This document shows, piece by piece, positions 53,594-62,231 of a DNA stretch of 64,000 nucleotides. The notes below the pieces were generated by a model that was not told the origin of the DNA, did no database searches, and worked only from the letters and a program-made list of their open reading frames with translations. Both the position numbers and the translations under genes were made by a program. The stretch's first letter is position 1. Every line of letters starts with the position of its first letter. The DNA comes from Paracidovorax oryzae ATCC 19882 (lineage in GTDB: Bacteria > Pseudomonadota > Gammaproteobacteria > Burkholderiales > Burkholderiaceae_C): assembly GCF_000687165.1 (NCBI RefSeq), contig NZ_KK366049.1, forward strand, positions 124,001 through 188,000, in the 5' to 3' direction.

Positions 53594-54121
53594 ATGATCC
53601 TCCTCCGGTACGCCCTGGCCGCTGGCTCGGCCCTCCTCGCCTGCGGCGGCCTGCCGGGCACGATGGCGCCGGCCCATGCGCAGGACGCGCCGCCCACCCA
53701 GGCTCCCCTGATCCCGCCGCCGGTCCCGCGCCAGCCGGTCGATACCTCGGTATTGCCGGCACCCCCCGGCCTCTACGAAGCGCTGGGCGGGCGCGAGCGC
53801 ATCGCCCGCGTGGTGGACCGGCTCATCGACGCCGCCATCGTCCATCCGCAGATCGGCCCGGTCTTCAAGGGGGTCCGCCCGCGCGCGCTCAAGGACAGCA
53901 TCGCCGCGCAGCTGTGCGTGGTGACCGGCGGCCCCTGCGAATACGAAGGCGTCAGCATGAAGGATGCCCATGCCGACCTGCGCATCCGCAGGAGCGATTT
54001 CAACGTGCTGGTCGAACTGCTGCAGGCCGCCATGGATGCCGAGGGCATTCCCTTCACGCAGCAGAGCCGGTTGCTGGCGCTCCTGGCGCCGATGCACCGC
54101 GACATCATCACCGTCCGTTGA
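53594..54121 (+). CDS. Exported group-1 truncated haemoglobin
   Basis: Read from the ATG at 53594, preceded by AGGAG at 53582-53586; 175 residues. A signal peptide (1-29, cut near AHAQ) and a Pro-rich linker come before the globin (from about 55). The globin has LYEALGGRERIARVVDRLID, QLCVVTGGPCEYEG and SMKDAHADLRI with the proximal haem histidine, the truncated-globin (GlbN) pattern. Two cysteines flank the GG turn. Export of such a globin is uncommon. It probably binds O2 or NO in the periplasm next to the DUF3034 protein. Confidence 0.85.
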   Translation: MILLRYALAAGSALLACGGLPGTMAPAHAQDAPPTQAPLIPPPVPRQPVDTSVLPAPPGLYEALGGRERIARVVDRLIDAAIVHPQIGPVFKGVRPRALKDSIAAQLCVVTGGPCEYEGVSMKDAHADLRIRRSDFNVLVELLQAAMDAEGIPFTQQSRLLALLAPMHRDIITVR

Positions 54122-54186
54122 ACGAATGCCCGGGCCGCGGCGGGGCACCCCGCGGTGTGCAGCAGGTGCCGGGCAGGCGCGGCACA

Positions 54187-55464
54187 ATGCGTTCCGTGAG
54201 CGCTTCCCCTGACACGTCCGCGCAGCCGCAGGCCGCGGCCCCTTCCGCCGGCGCGGCGGCGGCGCCCCTGCCGCGCCGCATCGCGCACCTGGACATGGAT
54301 GCCTTCTATGCCTCGGTCGAACTGCTGCGCTATCCGCAGCTCAAGGGCCTGCCCGCTGTCATCGGCGGCGGCCGCCGGAACGAGGACGAGGCACTCGCGA
54401 GGGCTTATGCCGGCCGCGAATCCGAGATCCCCGTGGAGGCCTTCCCGCTGCTGCGCGACTACGTGGGCCGGGGCGTCATCACCACCGCCACTTACCCGGC
54501 CCGGCAGTTCGGCGTGGGCTCGGCCATGGGCCTGATGAAGGCGGCGCGGCTGTGTCCGCAGGCCATCCTGCTGCCGGTGGATTTCGCGTCCTACCGGCGC
54601 TTTTCGCGGATGTTCAAGGACGTGATCCTCTCCATCGCCCCCGTCATGGAAGACCGCGGTGTGGACGAGGTGTACATCGACTTCACCGCGGTGCCCGGCG
54701 GCCAGCGCGAGGGCGGGCGGGTGCTCGCGCGGCTCATCCAGAAGAGCATCCTCGACGCCACGGGCCTGACCTGCTCGATCGGCGTCGCGCCCAACAAGCT
54801 CATCGCCAAGATGGCGAGCGAATTCAACAAGCCCAACGGCATCTCGATCGTGCACGAAGGCGACCTGCAGGATGCGATCTGGCCGCTGGCCTGCCGCAAG
54901 ATCAACGGCATCGGGCCGAAGGCGGACGCGAAGCTGCAGTCGTACGGCATCCACACCATCGGCGACCTCGCGGCGCGCCCGCGCGACTGGCTGGTGCGCA
55001 CTTTCGGCAAGGCGTACGGCGCCTGGCTGCACGAGGCCGCCTGGGGCCGCGACGACCGGGCCGTGGTGACCGAAAGCGAGCCCGTCTCCATGAGCCGCGA
55101 GACCACGTTCGACCGCGACCTGCACGCCGTGCGCGACCGCGTGGAACTCGGCCGCATCTTCACCGACCTGTGCGAGCGCGTGGCCGATGACCTGCGCCGC
55201 AAGGGCTATGTCGGCAAGACCATCGGCATCAAGCTGCGCTACGACGACTTCAAGATCGCCACGCGCGACCAGACCATCGCCACCTATACGCAGGACGCCG
55301 CCGCCATCCGGCGCGCGGCGGGCGAATGCCTCAAGCGCGTGCCGCTGGACAAGCGGCTGCGGCTGCTGGGTGTGCGCGTGGGCAATCTGCTGACGGATGA
55401 GGAAGCACGCGAGGCCGAGGCGGCGGCCCGCGTGCCCGAGACGGGGCGTCTCTTCGACGATTGA
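54187..55464 (+). CDS. dinB: DNA polymerase IV (Y family)
   Basis: A 425-residue translesion polymerase. The catalytic carboxylates are present in HLDMDAFYASVE (D36) and VDEVYIDF (D160, E161), and CSIGVAPNKLIAKMASEFNK and the helix-hairpin-helix KINGIGPKADAKL follow. Between IGGG and GRGVITTATYPAR is an insert of about 30 residues (rich in Glu/Ala/Arg) that E. coli DinB lacks; similar inserts are usual in beta-proteobacterial DinB. The C-terminal TGRLFDD may serve as a beta-clamp contact. No LexA box was found upstream. Confidence 0.93.
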   Translation: MRSVSASPDTSAQPQAAAPSAGAAAAPLPRRIAHLDMDAFYASVELLRYPQLKGLPAVIGGGRRNEDEALARAYAGRESEIPVEAFPLLRDYVGRGVITTATYPARQFGVGSAMGLMKAARLCPQAILLPVDFASYRRFSRMFKDVILSIAPVMEDRGVDEVYIDFTAVPGGQREGGRVLARLIQKSILDATGLTCSIGVAPNKLIAKMASEFNKPNGISIVHEGDLQDAIWPLACRKINGIGPKADAKLQSYGIHTIGDLAARPRDWLVRTFGKAYGAWLHEAAWGRDDRAVVTESEPVSMSRETTFDRDLHAVRDRVELGRIFTDLCERVADDLRRKGYVGKTIGIKLRYDDFKIATRDQTIATYTQDAAAIRRAAGECLKRVPLDKRLRLLGVRVGNLLTDEEAREAEAAARVPETGRLFDD

Positions 55465-55466
55465 CG

Positions 55467-56198
55467 CTATTTCGTGGTTCGCCGAGGCTTTGCCGCAGTC
55501 CGTTGTCTCCCGGCTTCCTCCAGGCGCCTCCTGGCCTCTGCCAGTTCCGTGTCGCCCATGAGCTTGTCGCCCGGAACCAGGAACCATCCTTTGATGCAGG
55601 CCAGATCCTGTACGGCAATCTGGATATGGGTGTCCGCGCAAATCGAACTGCCCGCGGAAACCAGTCCACCTTGCTCGAAAGCACCCCGGGCTGCCTGGTA
55701 CGGCGCGGAAGCGACGATGGCGGTCGTGTCCTGGTTTCGAAGGGCCTGGTCGTGCAGCATTTTGCGAAACGCATGCACCATATCGCAGGCGGCTTTGTCG
55801 AACGCGCGGTGCAGGAGATCCTCGTCACCGTCAAATGCCGCCTTGTTGACCGGCGGTGGCGTACCTTTTGCGGCACTCCCGCTGACAACGGCCTGGGCGG
55901 CGTGCGTGAAATCTTCAATGCCGGCCTGGGTCGTCAGGTCGAGCCAGCGGTCGACCTCCAGGACTGCGCCGACCACGGCAGGTGTCGCAATCGGTTTGCG
56001 TGTGAGCAGCAGGTGGGGATGGTCGTGGGAGAACTTTGCCAGTTTCAAGGCGCGCGTCCAGTCGCCTTCGAAAAAATACAGTCCGTCGCCCAGCCAGTCG
56101 TAGAGGTTGCTGGAGATTCTCGGCCTGATTTCGCCACGGACGAACCCGTCGCGGGTCGTGATGTCGCATCCATGGTAGGCCAGGACGATCCGACCCAT
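55467..56198 (-). CDS. ADP-ribosyltransferase-like toxin candidate
   Basis: A 243-residue protein. The N-terminal LAYHGCD (H9), then SSNLYDWLGDGLYFFEGDW (Y33, Y41, E44) and VVGAVLEVDRWLDLT (E81) resemble the H-Y-E layout of diphtheria-toxin/PARP-type ADP-ribosyltransferases. The C-terminal THIQIAVQDLACIKGWFLVP recurs, as I recall, in a widespread family of uncharacterised bacterial proteins with the same YDWLG-G-YF motif. Its ATG overlaps the stop of a 74-residue gene, the usual toxin-antitoxin layout. It lies convergent to dinB with 2 bases between. The enzymatic call is inference, and the triad is not proven. Confidence 0.6.
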   Translation of the reverse strand: MGRIVLAYHGCDITTRDGFVRGEIRPRISSNLYDWLGDGLYFFEGDWTRALKLAKFSHDHPHLLLTRKPIATPAVVGAVLEVDRWLDLTTQAGIEDFTHAAQAVVSGSAAKGTPPPVNKAAFDGDEDLLHRAFDKAACDMVHAFRKMLHDQALRNQDTTAIVASAPYQAARGAFEQGGLVSAGSSICADTHIQIAVQDLACIKGWFLVPGDKLMGDTELAEARRRLEEAGRQRTAAKPRRTTK

Positions 56199-56422
56199 CA
56201 GCGGTACTTTTTCGCGAGCTTTCCGTCCTCGTTCACGATGCCGGCAGCCTGCATGAGCGCAGCCGCTTCAGCTCCCGAAAGGGCGGGAAACCTGAAGTCG
56301 GAGCCGCCAGCTCTCAGAACGCGCTTGACGGCCGTACCTATCTTGGGCTGGAGGTCGGCATCCACCGACGGCGTGTGCTTGCGTACACGGCGTTCTGCGG
56401 AGGGGTTGACAGCGCTTGTCAT
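56198..56422 (-). CDS. Small antitoxin-like protein
   Basis: A 74-residue protein from the ATG at 56422. It is charged, with an N-terminal disordered-looking part (SAERRVRKHTPSVDADLQ) and a C-terminal part with SGAEAAALMQAAGIVNEDGK that could form a small helical bundle. It overlaps the following toxin-like gene by ATGA, so the two are translated together. I do not recognise the family. Its size, position before the larger gene and coupling suggest an antitoxin or chaperone for the ADP-ribosyltransferase-like protein. Confidence 0.55.
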   Translation of the reverse strand: MTSAVNPSAERRVRKHTPSVDADLQPKIGTAVKRVLRAGGSDFRFPALSGAEAAALMQAAGIVNEDGKLAKKYR

Positions 56423-56588
56423 CCGGAAAGTGTGCCACAGCTGAATGAATTGCGCTGCAGATGCCAGGCCGCTCCCGCGTGGACAGGGCACGGCCCGGCC
56501 AACGCAAGATCTGTTGCGCCGGTGAAGGTGACGAAACCCGGCACCCACCGCAGGAAGCCTTGTGGGTGTCCAGGGCGCAGCGGCGCGC

Positions 56589-57578
56589 TCAGGCGCGCGC
56601 CGCCCCGGACGGCGTGCCGCCCCGCCCGAACCGATGCCATGCCCGGCGCAGCTGGGTGTCGGAGCTGAAGCCCGCCATGGCCGCCGCCTGCGTGACCGTG
56701 TGGCCCGTGTTGAGCGCCGCCTCGGCCGTGGCCAGCCGGATGGTGCGCAGCCAGGCCAGCGGGGCGATGCCCGCATGGTCGATGAACAGGCGGGTGAGAT
56801 GGCGGGGCGAGGCATGTGCGACCTCGGCCATGGCTGGAACGCTCCAGTCGCCGGCCGGGTGCTGCGACACCGCGTCCTGCACGCGGTGGAGCGCCGGGTG
56901 CAGGTGGTCGCGGTGCGCTAGGAACGGCGAGAACTCCGGATCGTGGGGACCGCGCCGCAGCGCCACCACCATGGTCTGCGCCACCTGCGCAGCAATGGCC
57001 GGCCCACATTCGTCCGCGATGCGGTGCAGCACGAGATCGATGCCGGTGGTGACGCCTGCGCTGCTGTAGAGCGGGGCATCCGGCACGAAGACCCGGTTGG
57101 CCACGACGTCGCAGCGCGGCTCCACCTGCTGCAGTTCCGCGAGGTGCTGGTGGTGCGTGGTGGCGCGCCGGCCCGCGAGCAGCCCGGCATGGGCCGCGAG
57201 CACCGAACCCGCGCAGATGGTCAGCAGTTCGAGCCGTCCGCGTTCCGGCCGCAGGCCGCGCAGCCAGTGCAGGAGCGCACGGGCCTCTTCGGTCGCCACG
57301 TCGATCGCCGCGCCCGGCAGGCCGATCAGCACCACCCATGCAGCGGCAGGCCATGCCGTGGGCAGGGGCTCCAGATGGCTGAGCACGGCGCCGACCGAGG
57401 TCACCGATTGCGGCGTGGGGCTCGCGAAGCGCAGCACGAAACGCTCGGGCAGCCCCCGTGCACGCAGGCACTGGTTGGCGATGCGCAGCGCCTCTGCCGG
57501 GCCGGCCCAGTCCAGCACCAGGCTGTGGGGGAGCAAGGCGAAGACGACGTGGATCGGGTCGGGCCTGTCGCCGTTCAT
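56589..57578 (-). CDS. GlxA-family transcriptional regulator (DJ-1/PfpI plus AraC)
   Basis: A 329-residue regulator. The N-terminal half (about 8-180) is a DJ-1/PfpI-like domain with LLTICAGSVLAAHAGLLAGR (nucleophile-elbow Cys) and TTHHQHLAELQQ. The C-terminal half holds the two AraC helix-turn-helix motifs: VPAMAEVAHASPRHLTRLFI and VTQAAAMAGFSSDTQLRRAW. Such GlxA-type regulators sense small molecules through the amidotransferase-like domain. It overlaps the PfpI-like gene upstream by ATGA and should control this three-gene operon. Confidence 0.9.
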   Translation of the reverse strand: MNGDRPDPIHVVFALLPHSLVLDWAGPAEALRIANQCLRARGLPERFVLRFASPTPQSVTSVGAVLSHLEPLPTAWPAAAWVVLIGLPGAAIDVATEEARALLHWLRGLRPERGRLELLTICAGSVLAAHAGLLAGRRATTHHQHLAELQQVEPRCDVVANRVFVPDAPLYSSAGVTTGIDLVLHRIADECGPAIAAQVAQTMVVALRRGPHDPEFSPFLAHRDHLHPALHRVQDAVSQHPAGDWSVPAMAEVAHASPRHLTRLFIDHAGIAPLAWLRTIRLATAEAALNTGHTVTQAAAMAGFSSDTQLRRAWHRFGRGGTPSGAARA

Positions 57579-58225
57579 GCGTGCGATATCCCTTGCGGGT
57601 CGGGATGCCAGGGCGTGTCCATCTGGCGGGCCGTGCGTTCAGCCAGCGCGCGCCCGGCAAGGCGTTCCACGAGGTGCAGCGACAGGTCGATGCCGGCGCT
57701 GATGCCCGCCGAGGTGAAAAGCCGGCCGGCACCGCCATGCTGAACCCAGCGCACGCCCGTGCGCACGTCGAGCTGCGGGAACTGGGTGCGCAGGTCGTCC
57801 ACATCTTCCCAGTGCGTGGTGACCGCGCCATCGCGCACCACGCCCGCCGCCGCGAGCAGGAAGGCGCCGGTGCAGACCGATGCCGTCACCCTGGCGGCTG
57901 CGGCGGTGCGCGTGATCCAGGCGAGGGTGTCGGGGCAGCGCATCGCGCCGTCCACCACGCCGCCCGGAACGATCAGCACATCCGGCGGAACGGCGTCGCT
58001 GAAATCGCCATCCGGCACGATGCGCAGGCCCGCGCGCGCCCGCACCGCGGCCCCGCCTGCGGCCGGGCGGGCCACGCAGCGCACGTCGAACAGCGTCGGC
58101 GTGCCGGGCTGCTGGCGCGCATGCATGCGCGCGGCGGTGGTGAAGACTTCGTAGGGGCCGGCCAGGTCCAGCGCCTCCACGTCGTCGAACGCCAGGATGG
58201 CCACGCGGAAGGCCGCGGCACTCAT
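57575..58225 (-). CDS. DJ-1/PfpI family protein (isonitrile-hydratase-like)
   Basis: A 216-residue protein from the ATG at 58225. It has the DJ-1/PfpI core: VAILAFDDVEALDLAGPYEV with an acidic residue, VLIVPGGVVDGAM, and the nucleophile elbow ASVCTGAFLLAAAGV. TTHWEDVDDLRTQFP and FTSAGISAGIDLSLHLVE are shared with isonitrile hydratases and with GlxA-type sensor domains. It may act as a hydratase or glutamine-amidotransferase-like enzyme; the substrate is unknown. It overlaps both neighbours by ATGA, so all three genes are one operon. Confidence 0.85.
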   Translation of the reverse strand: MSAAAFRVAILAFDDVEALDLAGPYEVFTTAARMHARQQPGTPTLFDVRCVARPAAGGAAVRARAGLRIVPDGDFSDAVPPDVLIVPGGVVDGAMRCPDTLAWITRTAAAARVTASVCTGAFLLAAAGVVRDGAVTTHWEDVDDLRTQFPQLDVRTGVRWVQHGGAGRLFTSAGISAGIDLSLHLVERLAGRALAERTARQMDTPWHPDPQGISHA

Positions 58226-58815
58226 GCGGCCTCCAGGGGCCGCGCCGTGGCCGCGGCCGCGGTGGCGCGGGACAGTGCCCCGGCGGCCGTGCACAGGGTG
58301 GCGAAGCGGCCTGCGAGCACCGTCTCCGTGCGGGCCAGGATGTCCGCCGCCGCCAGCAGCCGGCCGTCGGGATGGCGCATGTCCCAGGTCAGCGTGGCTT
58401 CGCCCACATAGTCCACTTCCCAACCCAGGTCGCTGGCGTGGCGCGTGGTGGTCTCGCAGCATTGCTCGGTGCGGATGCCGCTCACGATCAGCCGGCCGAT
58501 GCCCTGGCGCGTGAGCCAGACATCCAGGCCGGTGCCCACCAGCGCGCTGTGGCGGTGCTTGGTGAACTCCGCCGCAGGCGTGAATGCGGCCAGTCCGGCC
58601 AGGGGACGCACATGCCCGGATGCGAGCGCGAAGGGGTTCGATGCCTCTGCGGGGCCGTCGCTGTGCAGTATGCGCACGACGGGAATGCCGCGCGCCTCGC
58701 AACCCTCGATGAGCGCGTTCTGCGCCGCCAGGTAGGCGGGCAGGCCTGCTTCCGAGAAAAAGGGGCGGTGGCGGAACGACTCCTGCACGTCGATCACTAA
58801 CAGACAGGTTTTCAT
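58222..58815 (-). CDS. Isochorismatase-like cysteine hydrolase
   Basis: A 197-residue enzyme from the ATG at 58815, preceded by GGGAGA. The triad of the cysteine-hydrolase branch is visible: D9 in LVIDVQESF, K86 in EFTKHRHSAL and C119 in SGIRTEQCCETT. Members hydrolyse amides such as nicotinamide, N-carbamoyl compounds or isochorismate-like ethers; the substrate here is open. It is the first gene of the operon with the PfpI-like protein and the GlxA-type regulator, which suggests catabolism of a nitrogen compound. Confidence 0.88.
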   Translation of the reverse strand: MKTCLLVIDVQESFRHRPFFSEAGLPAYLAAQNALIEGCEARGIPVVRILHSDGPAEASNPFALASGHVRPLAGLAAFTPAAEFTKHRHSALVGTGLDVWLTRQGIGRLIVSGIRTEQCCETTTRHASDLGWEVDYVGEATLTWDMRHPDGRLLAAADILARTETVLAGRFATLCTAAGALSRATAAAATARPLEAA

Positions 58816-58936
58816 GGCAATCTCCCGTAGGCGGGTGGTGGTGGATTGCCTTGATGGTGCCGTGAACGTGAAGGAAAGTCCGGCCGTGCGCGGACCTGCA
58901 TCGATCAATTCCGGACAAGCGTCCTGGATGCGGCCG

Positions 58937-59995
58937 TCACACCAGCCGAACGGCTTCCAGCTCTTTCTTGAGGTAGGCGTAGAAAAGCGGCGCCGCCACC
59001 AGGCCCGCGGGGCCGAACACCGCCTCGGCCACGAACATCACCGACAGCAGCTCCCAGACGCCCATGTGCGTGCGCTGGCCCACTACCTTGGCATTGATGA
59101 CGTATTCGGCCTTGTGGATCAGCACCAGGAAGGCCAGGCAGGCGATGGCCGCGGTCGGCGAAACCGACAGGCCCACGATGGTGATGACCGCATTGCACAG
59201 CAGGTTGCCCACGATGGGCACCAGGCCGGCGAGGAAGGTCAGCGTGATGAGGGCGGGGGTGTAGGGCAGGCGCAGGTCCCACAGCGGCAGGATGGCCAGC
59301 AGGAACAGCGCGGTGAGCAGGGTGTTGAACGTGGCGATCCAGAACTGTGCCGCCACGATCTGGCGGAACGCCTCGCCCAGGTAGGTGATGCGGTCGGCCA
59401 GCGCCACGGCCAGCGGCCCACGCGGCCCGCCGGTCGCCCGCACGGCGGCCAGCGTGCCGATGAGCAGGCCCACGTAGGCGTGCAGCAGCCCGCCGAGCCA
59501 TGCCCGGCCGGCCATGGCCAGCGCTCCGGCCTTGGCGCCCAGGTAGCCGGCGATGGTGCGCTGGATCTCCGCCGCGCCCTCGGGCAGGTGCGCGCCGATG
59601 TCCGGCGGCAGCTTGAGCCGCAGCTCCAGCACCGTCCGGGCCAGGAAGTCGAGCAGCTCGCGGTACTGTTGCGGTGCTTCCACCACGTAGGTGCGCGAAT
59701 GCGTGGCCGCCAGCGCCAGCAGCACCAGCGGCGCGATGCCCACCAGCGTGGCCGCCACCACCTGGCCCGTGTGCATGGCACGTCCACCGGCCTGCCAGCC
59801 GCGTGGCAGCGTGCCGGCCAGCCGCGGCGCGAGCCAGCGCGTGAGCAGGAAGCCGAGGCAGGCGCAGATCAGGCCGGGCAGCAGGCCCTGCCACATCACG
59901 AGCAGCAGGGCGCCGCCCATCAGCAGGTAGCTGGCCGTGCGCACGCCGCGCGTCGGCGCTGCAGGCGGCAGTTCGGCCGTTGGAAGCGGCTCCAT
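58937..59995 (-). CDS. AI-2E / PerM-type membrane protein
   Basis: A 352-residue inner-membrane protein with about eight hydrophobic segments, beginning SYLLMGGALLLVMWQGLLPG. The C-terminal half carries the family motif TFLAGLVPIVGNLLCNAVIT and the re-entrant-like FGPAGLVAAPLFYAYLKKEL. The family includes transporters of AI-2 and Na+/H+ antiporters; the member between purM and hda in beta-proteobacteria has no proven substrate. It lies 36 bases after purM on the same strand and is probably cotranscribed. Confidence 0.88.
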   Translation of the reverse strand: MEPLPTAELPPAAPTRGVRTASYLLMGGALLLVMWQGLLPGLICACLGFLLTRWLAPRLAGTLPRGWQAGGRAMHTGQVVAATLVGIAPLVLLALAATHSRTYVVEAPQQYRELLDFLARTVLELRLKLPPDIGAHLPEGAAEIQRTIAGYLGAKAGALAMAGRAWLGGLLHAYVGLLIGTLAAVRATGGPRGPLAVALADRITYLGEAFRQIVAAQFWIATFNTLLTALFLLAILPLWDLRLPYTPALITLTFLAGLVPIVGNLLCNAVITIVGLSVSPTAAIACLAFLVLIHKAEYVINAKVVGQRTHMGVWELLSVMFVAEAVFGPAGLVAAPLFYAYLKKELEAVRLV

Positions 59996-60031
59996 GGGTG
60001 GCGCGAGCGCGTCGTGGAACTTGCTGGCGGA

Positions 60032-61090
60032 TCAGGCCACCACGACCGGGGCGCCCGTGCCGCGCTCGGCGATCACGCCGATGGTGTGCACGGATTCGCC
60101 CTGCGCGCGCAGCGTGGCGGCGACGGCCTCTGCCTGGGCGGCGGACACCACCACCACCATGCCGATGCCGTTGTTGAAGGTGCGGTTCATCTCGATGTCG
60201 TCGATGCCGGCCGTCTTCTGCAGCCAGGCGAAGAGTTCGGTCTGCGGCCAGCTGCCGGCCTTGAGGTGGGCGGCGAGGCCCTCGGGCAGCACGCGCGGGA
60301 TGTTCTCCAGCAGGCCGCCGCCCGTGATGTGGGCCAGGGCCTTGATGCCGCCCGCGTCGGCGGGGTGCTGTGCCAGCGCGGCCAGCACGTTCTTCACGTA
60401 CAGGCGCGTGGGTTCCATGATGGCCTGCCTGAAGGGCTTGCCGTCCAGCGTGGCGGGGGCGGAATCGCCTGCGCGCTCGATGCACTTGCGCACCAGGCTG
60501 AAGCCGTTGGAATGCACGCCGGCGGAGGCCAGGCCCAGCACCACGTCGCCGGCGGCCACTTCGCGGCCGGTGAGGATCTTCGACTTCTCGACCGCGCCCA
60601 CCGCGAAGCCCGCGAGGTCGTATTCGCCGTCCGGGTACATGCCGGGCATCTCTGCGGTCTCGCCGCCGATCAGCGCGCAGCCCGACAGTTCGCAGCCGCG
60701 GGCGATGCCGCCCACCACCGCGGCGGCGGTGTCCACATGGAGCTTGCCGCAGGCGAAGTAATCCAGGAAGAAGAGCGGCTCGGCGCCCTGCACCAGCACG
60801 TCGTTCACGCTCATGGCCACGAGGTCGATGCCGACCGTGTCGTGCATGTTCCACTCGAAGGCCAGCTTGAGCTTGGTGCCCACGCCGTCGGTGCCGGAGA
60901 CCAGCACCGGCTCCTTGTAGCGCTTGGGCACCTCGAACAGGGCGCCGAAGCCGCCGATCCCGGCCAGCACGCCTTCGCGCATCGTCTTCTTCGCCAGAGG
61001 CTTGATGCGCTCGACCAGCGCGTCGCCCGCGTCGATGTCGACGCCGGCGTCTTTGTACGAAATGGGGGTGGAGGAAGCGGAGGAACTCAT
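60032..61090 (-). CDS. purM: Phosphoribosylformylglycinamidine cyclo-ligase (AIR synthetase)
   Basis: A 352-residue cytoplasmic enzyme of purine synthesis that closes FGAM to aminoimidazole ribotide using ATP. It is typical throughout: [73 protein letters not shown] and [17 protein letters not shown]. Its length is normal. It is divergent from hda, with 381 bases between starts. Purine control (PurR) cannot be judged here. Confidence 0.97.
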   Translation of the reverse strand: MSSSASSTPISYKDAGVDIDAGDALVERIKPLAKKTMREGVLAGIGGFGALFEVPKRYKEPVLVSGTDGVGTKLKLAFEWNMHDTVGIDLVAMSVNDVLVQGAEPLFFLDYFACGKLHVDTAAAVVGGIARGCELSGCALIGGETAEMPGMYPDGEYDLAGFAVGAVEKSKILTGREVAAGDVVLGLASAGVHSNGFSLVRKCIERAGDSAPATLDGKPFRQAIMEPTRLYVKNVLAALAQHPADAGGIKALAHITGGGLLENIPRVLPEGLAAHLKAGSWPQTELFAWLQKTAGIDDIEMNRTFNNGIGMVVVVSAAQAEAVAATLRAQGESVHTIGVIAERGTGAPVVVA

Positions 61091-61471
61091 GGGCTCGATG
61101 GTGTGGTGCGGGGGCCGCGGGCGGGCCGGATCGCGCGGATTCTAAGGCCGCGCCGGCATCGCGGCCCAATGCCCCCTCGGCCGTGCACGCCGCGGATGGG
61201 CGGTACGTGGCGGCGCCGGCCTCTGCAGCAGACTAAAATCACGGGTTGCCTGGGCTGCCCGGGCCTCGCCGCTTTCCCCGGTGCGCGTCGCCGGTACGTC
61301 CTTTGGCGTGCGCACGGCCGGTGGCCATGCCCCCTGCTGCCCCCTGATCCTCGTCCGTCTTCCATCCATGCCGCTGCCGCTTTCCCCGTTCCGCGCCACT
61401 GCCGAGCACGCACCCGTGCTGCCGGCCCGTCGCGCGCCGGTGGCCGCGCCGGGTGGCCTGCAAGGGCTTCC
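61091..61471. promoter_or_regulatory. Divergent purM-hda intergenic region
   Basis: A 381-base gap with no credible gene; the open frames seen there lack family resemblance. The only AT-rich element is ACTAAAATCAC, with TAAAAT at 61234-61239, a candidate -10 for hda. If so, the hda leader would be about 225 bases long and G+C-rich. No T-run hairpin or known riboswitch pattern is apparent. Confidence 0.35.
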
Positions 61472-62182
61472 ATGAAGCAGCTCGCGCTCGACATCGGCCT
61501 GTCCACCGGACCCACGCTGGCGCGGTTCTTTCCGGGTGCCAACGCCCAGGCATTGCAGCATCTGCGCATCGCGGTGGGGGAGGGGGACGCCGCCTCGGGC
61601 GCGGCGCCGGTGCGCTCGCCGGTTCCCACCTACCTCTGGGGCGAGTCGGGCAGCGGCAAGACGCACCTGCTCGAAGCCGTGCGCGAGGCGCTGCGCGAGC
61701 AGGGTTGCACGGTGGGCTGGCTCGACGCGTCGGTGATGCTGCCCACGGCCTTCGACGAGCGCTGGTCCGCCGTGCTGCTCGACGAAGTGCACCTGTATTC
61801 CACCGCCCAGCAGGCCGCGGCGTTCAACTGGTTCATCAACGCCATCAGCCCGGCCGTCGGTGCGCCGCGCTGGGTGCTGGCTGCCGGCGAACTGCCGCCT
61901 GCGGACCTGCCGCTGCGCGACGACCTGCGCACGCGCCTGGGCTGGGGCCACATATTCCAGCTGCACCTGCTGGACGAGACCGAGCGCCGCGCGGTGCTGC
62001 GGCAGGAGGCCGATGCCCGCGGCATCGCCCTGGGCGACGACGTCATGAACTACATGCTGGGCCGCTTCTCGCGCGACCTGGGCAGCCTCATGCAACTGCT
62101 CGACCAACTCGACAGCTTCGCGCTGCGCACGCAGCGGGCCATCACGATTCCCTTGCTCAAGACCATGCTGGAGTCCGAATAG
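61472..62182 (+). CDS. hda: DnaA regulatory inactivator Hda
   Basis: A 236-residue AAA+ protein. The N-terminal KQLALDIGL contains the clamp-binding QLxLD motif that ties Hda to the beta sliding clamp. The ATPase has GESGSGKTHLLEAVREALRE (Walker A), LLDEVHLYSTAQQ (Walker B) and a sensor-2-like end. It stimulates ATP hydrolysis by DnaA to prevent re-initiation. The position next to purM and before the HAD and pcnB genes is the conserved beta-proteobacterial arrangement. Confidence 0.9.
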   Translation: MKQLALDIGLSTGPTLARFFPGANAQALQHLRIAVGEGDAASGAAPVRSPVPTYLWGESGSGKTHLLEAVREALREQGCTVGWLDASVMLPTAFDERWSAVLLDEVHLYSTAQQAAAFNWFINAISPAVGAPRWVLAAGELPPADLPLRDDLRTRLGWGHIFQLHLLDETERRAVLRQEADARGIALGDDVMNYMLGRFSRDLGSLMQLLDQLDSFALRTQRAITIPLLKTMLESE

Positions 62183-62231
62183 CGGGGTTGCCGCTGCCGA
62201 CCCGCCCCTTCCGAACCGCACGCACATCCGC

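Noticed and set aside
55467-56198. Calling the toxin candidate DarT or RES-type
   Set aside because: The motif layout and length do not match DarT or RES proteins as I know them. Only a general ADP-ribosyltransferase resemblance is supported.
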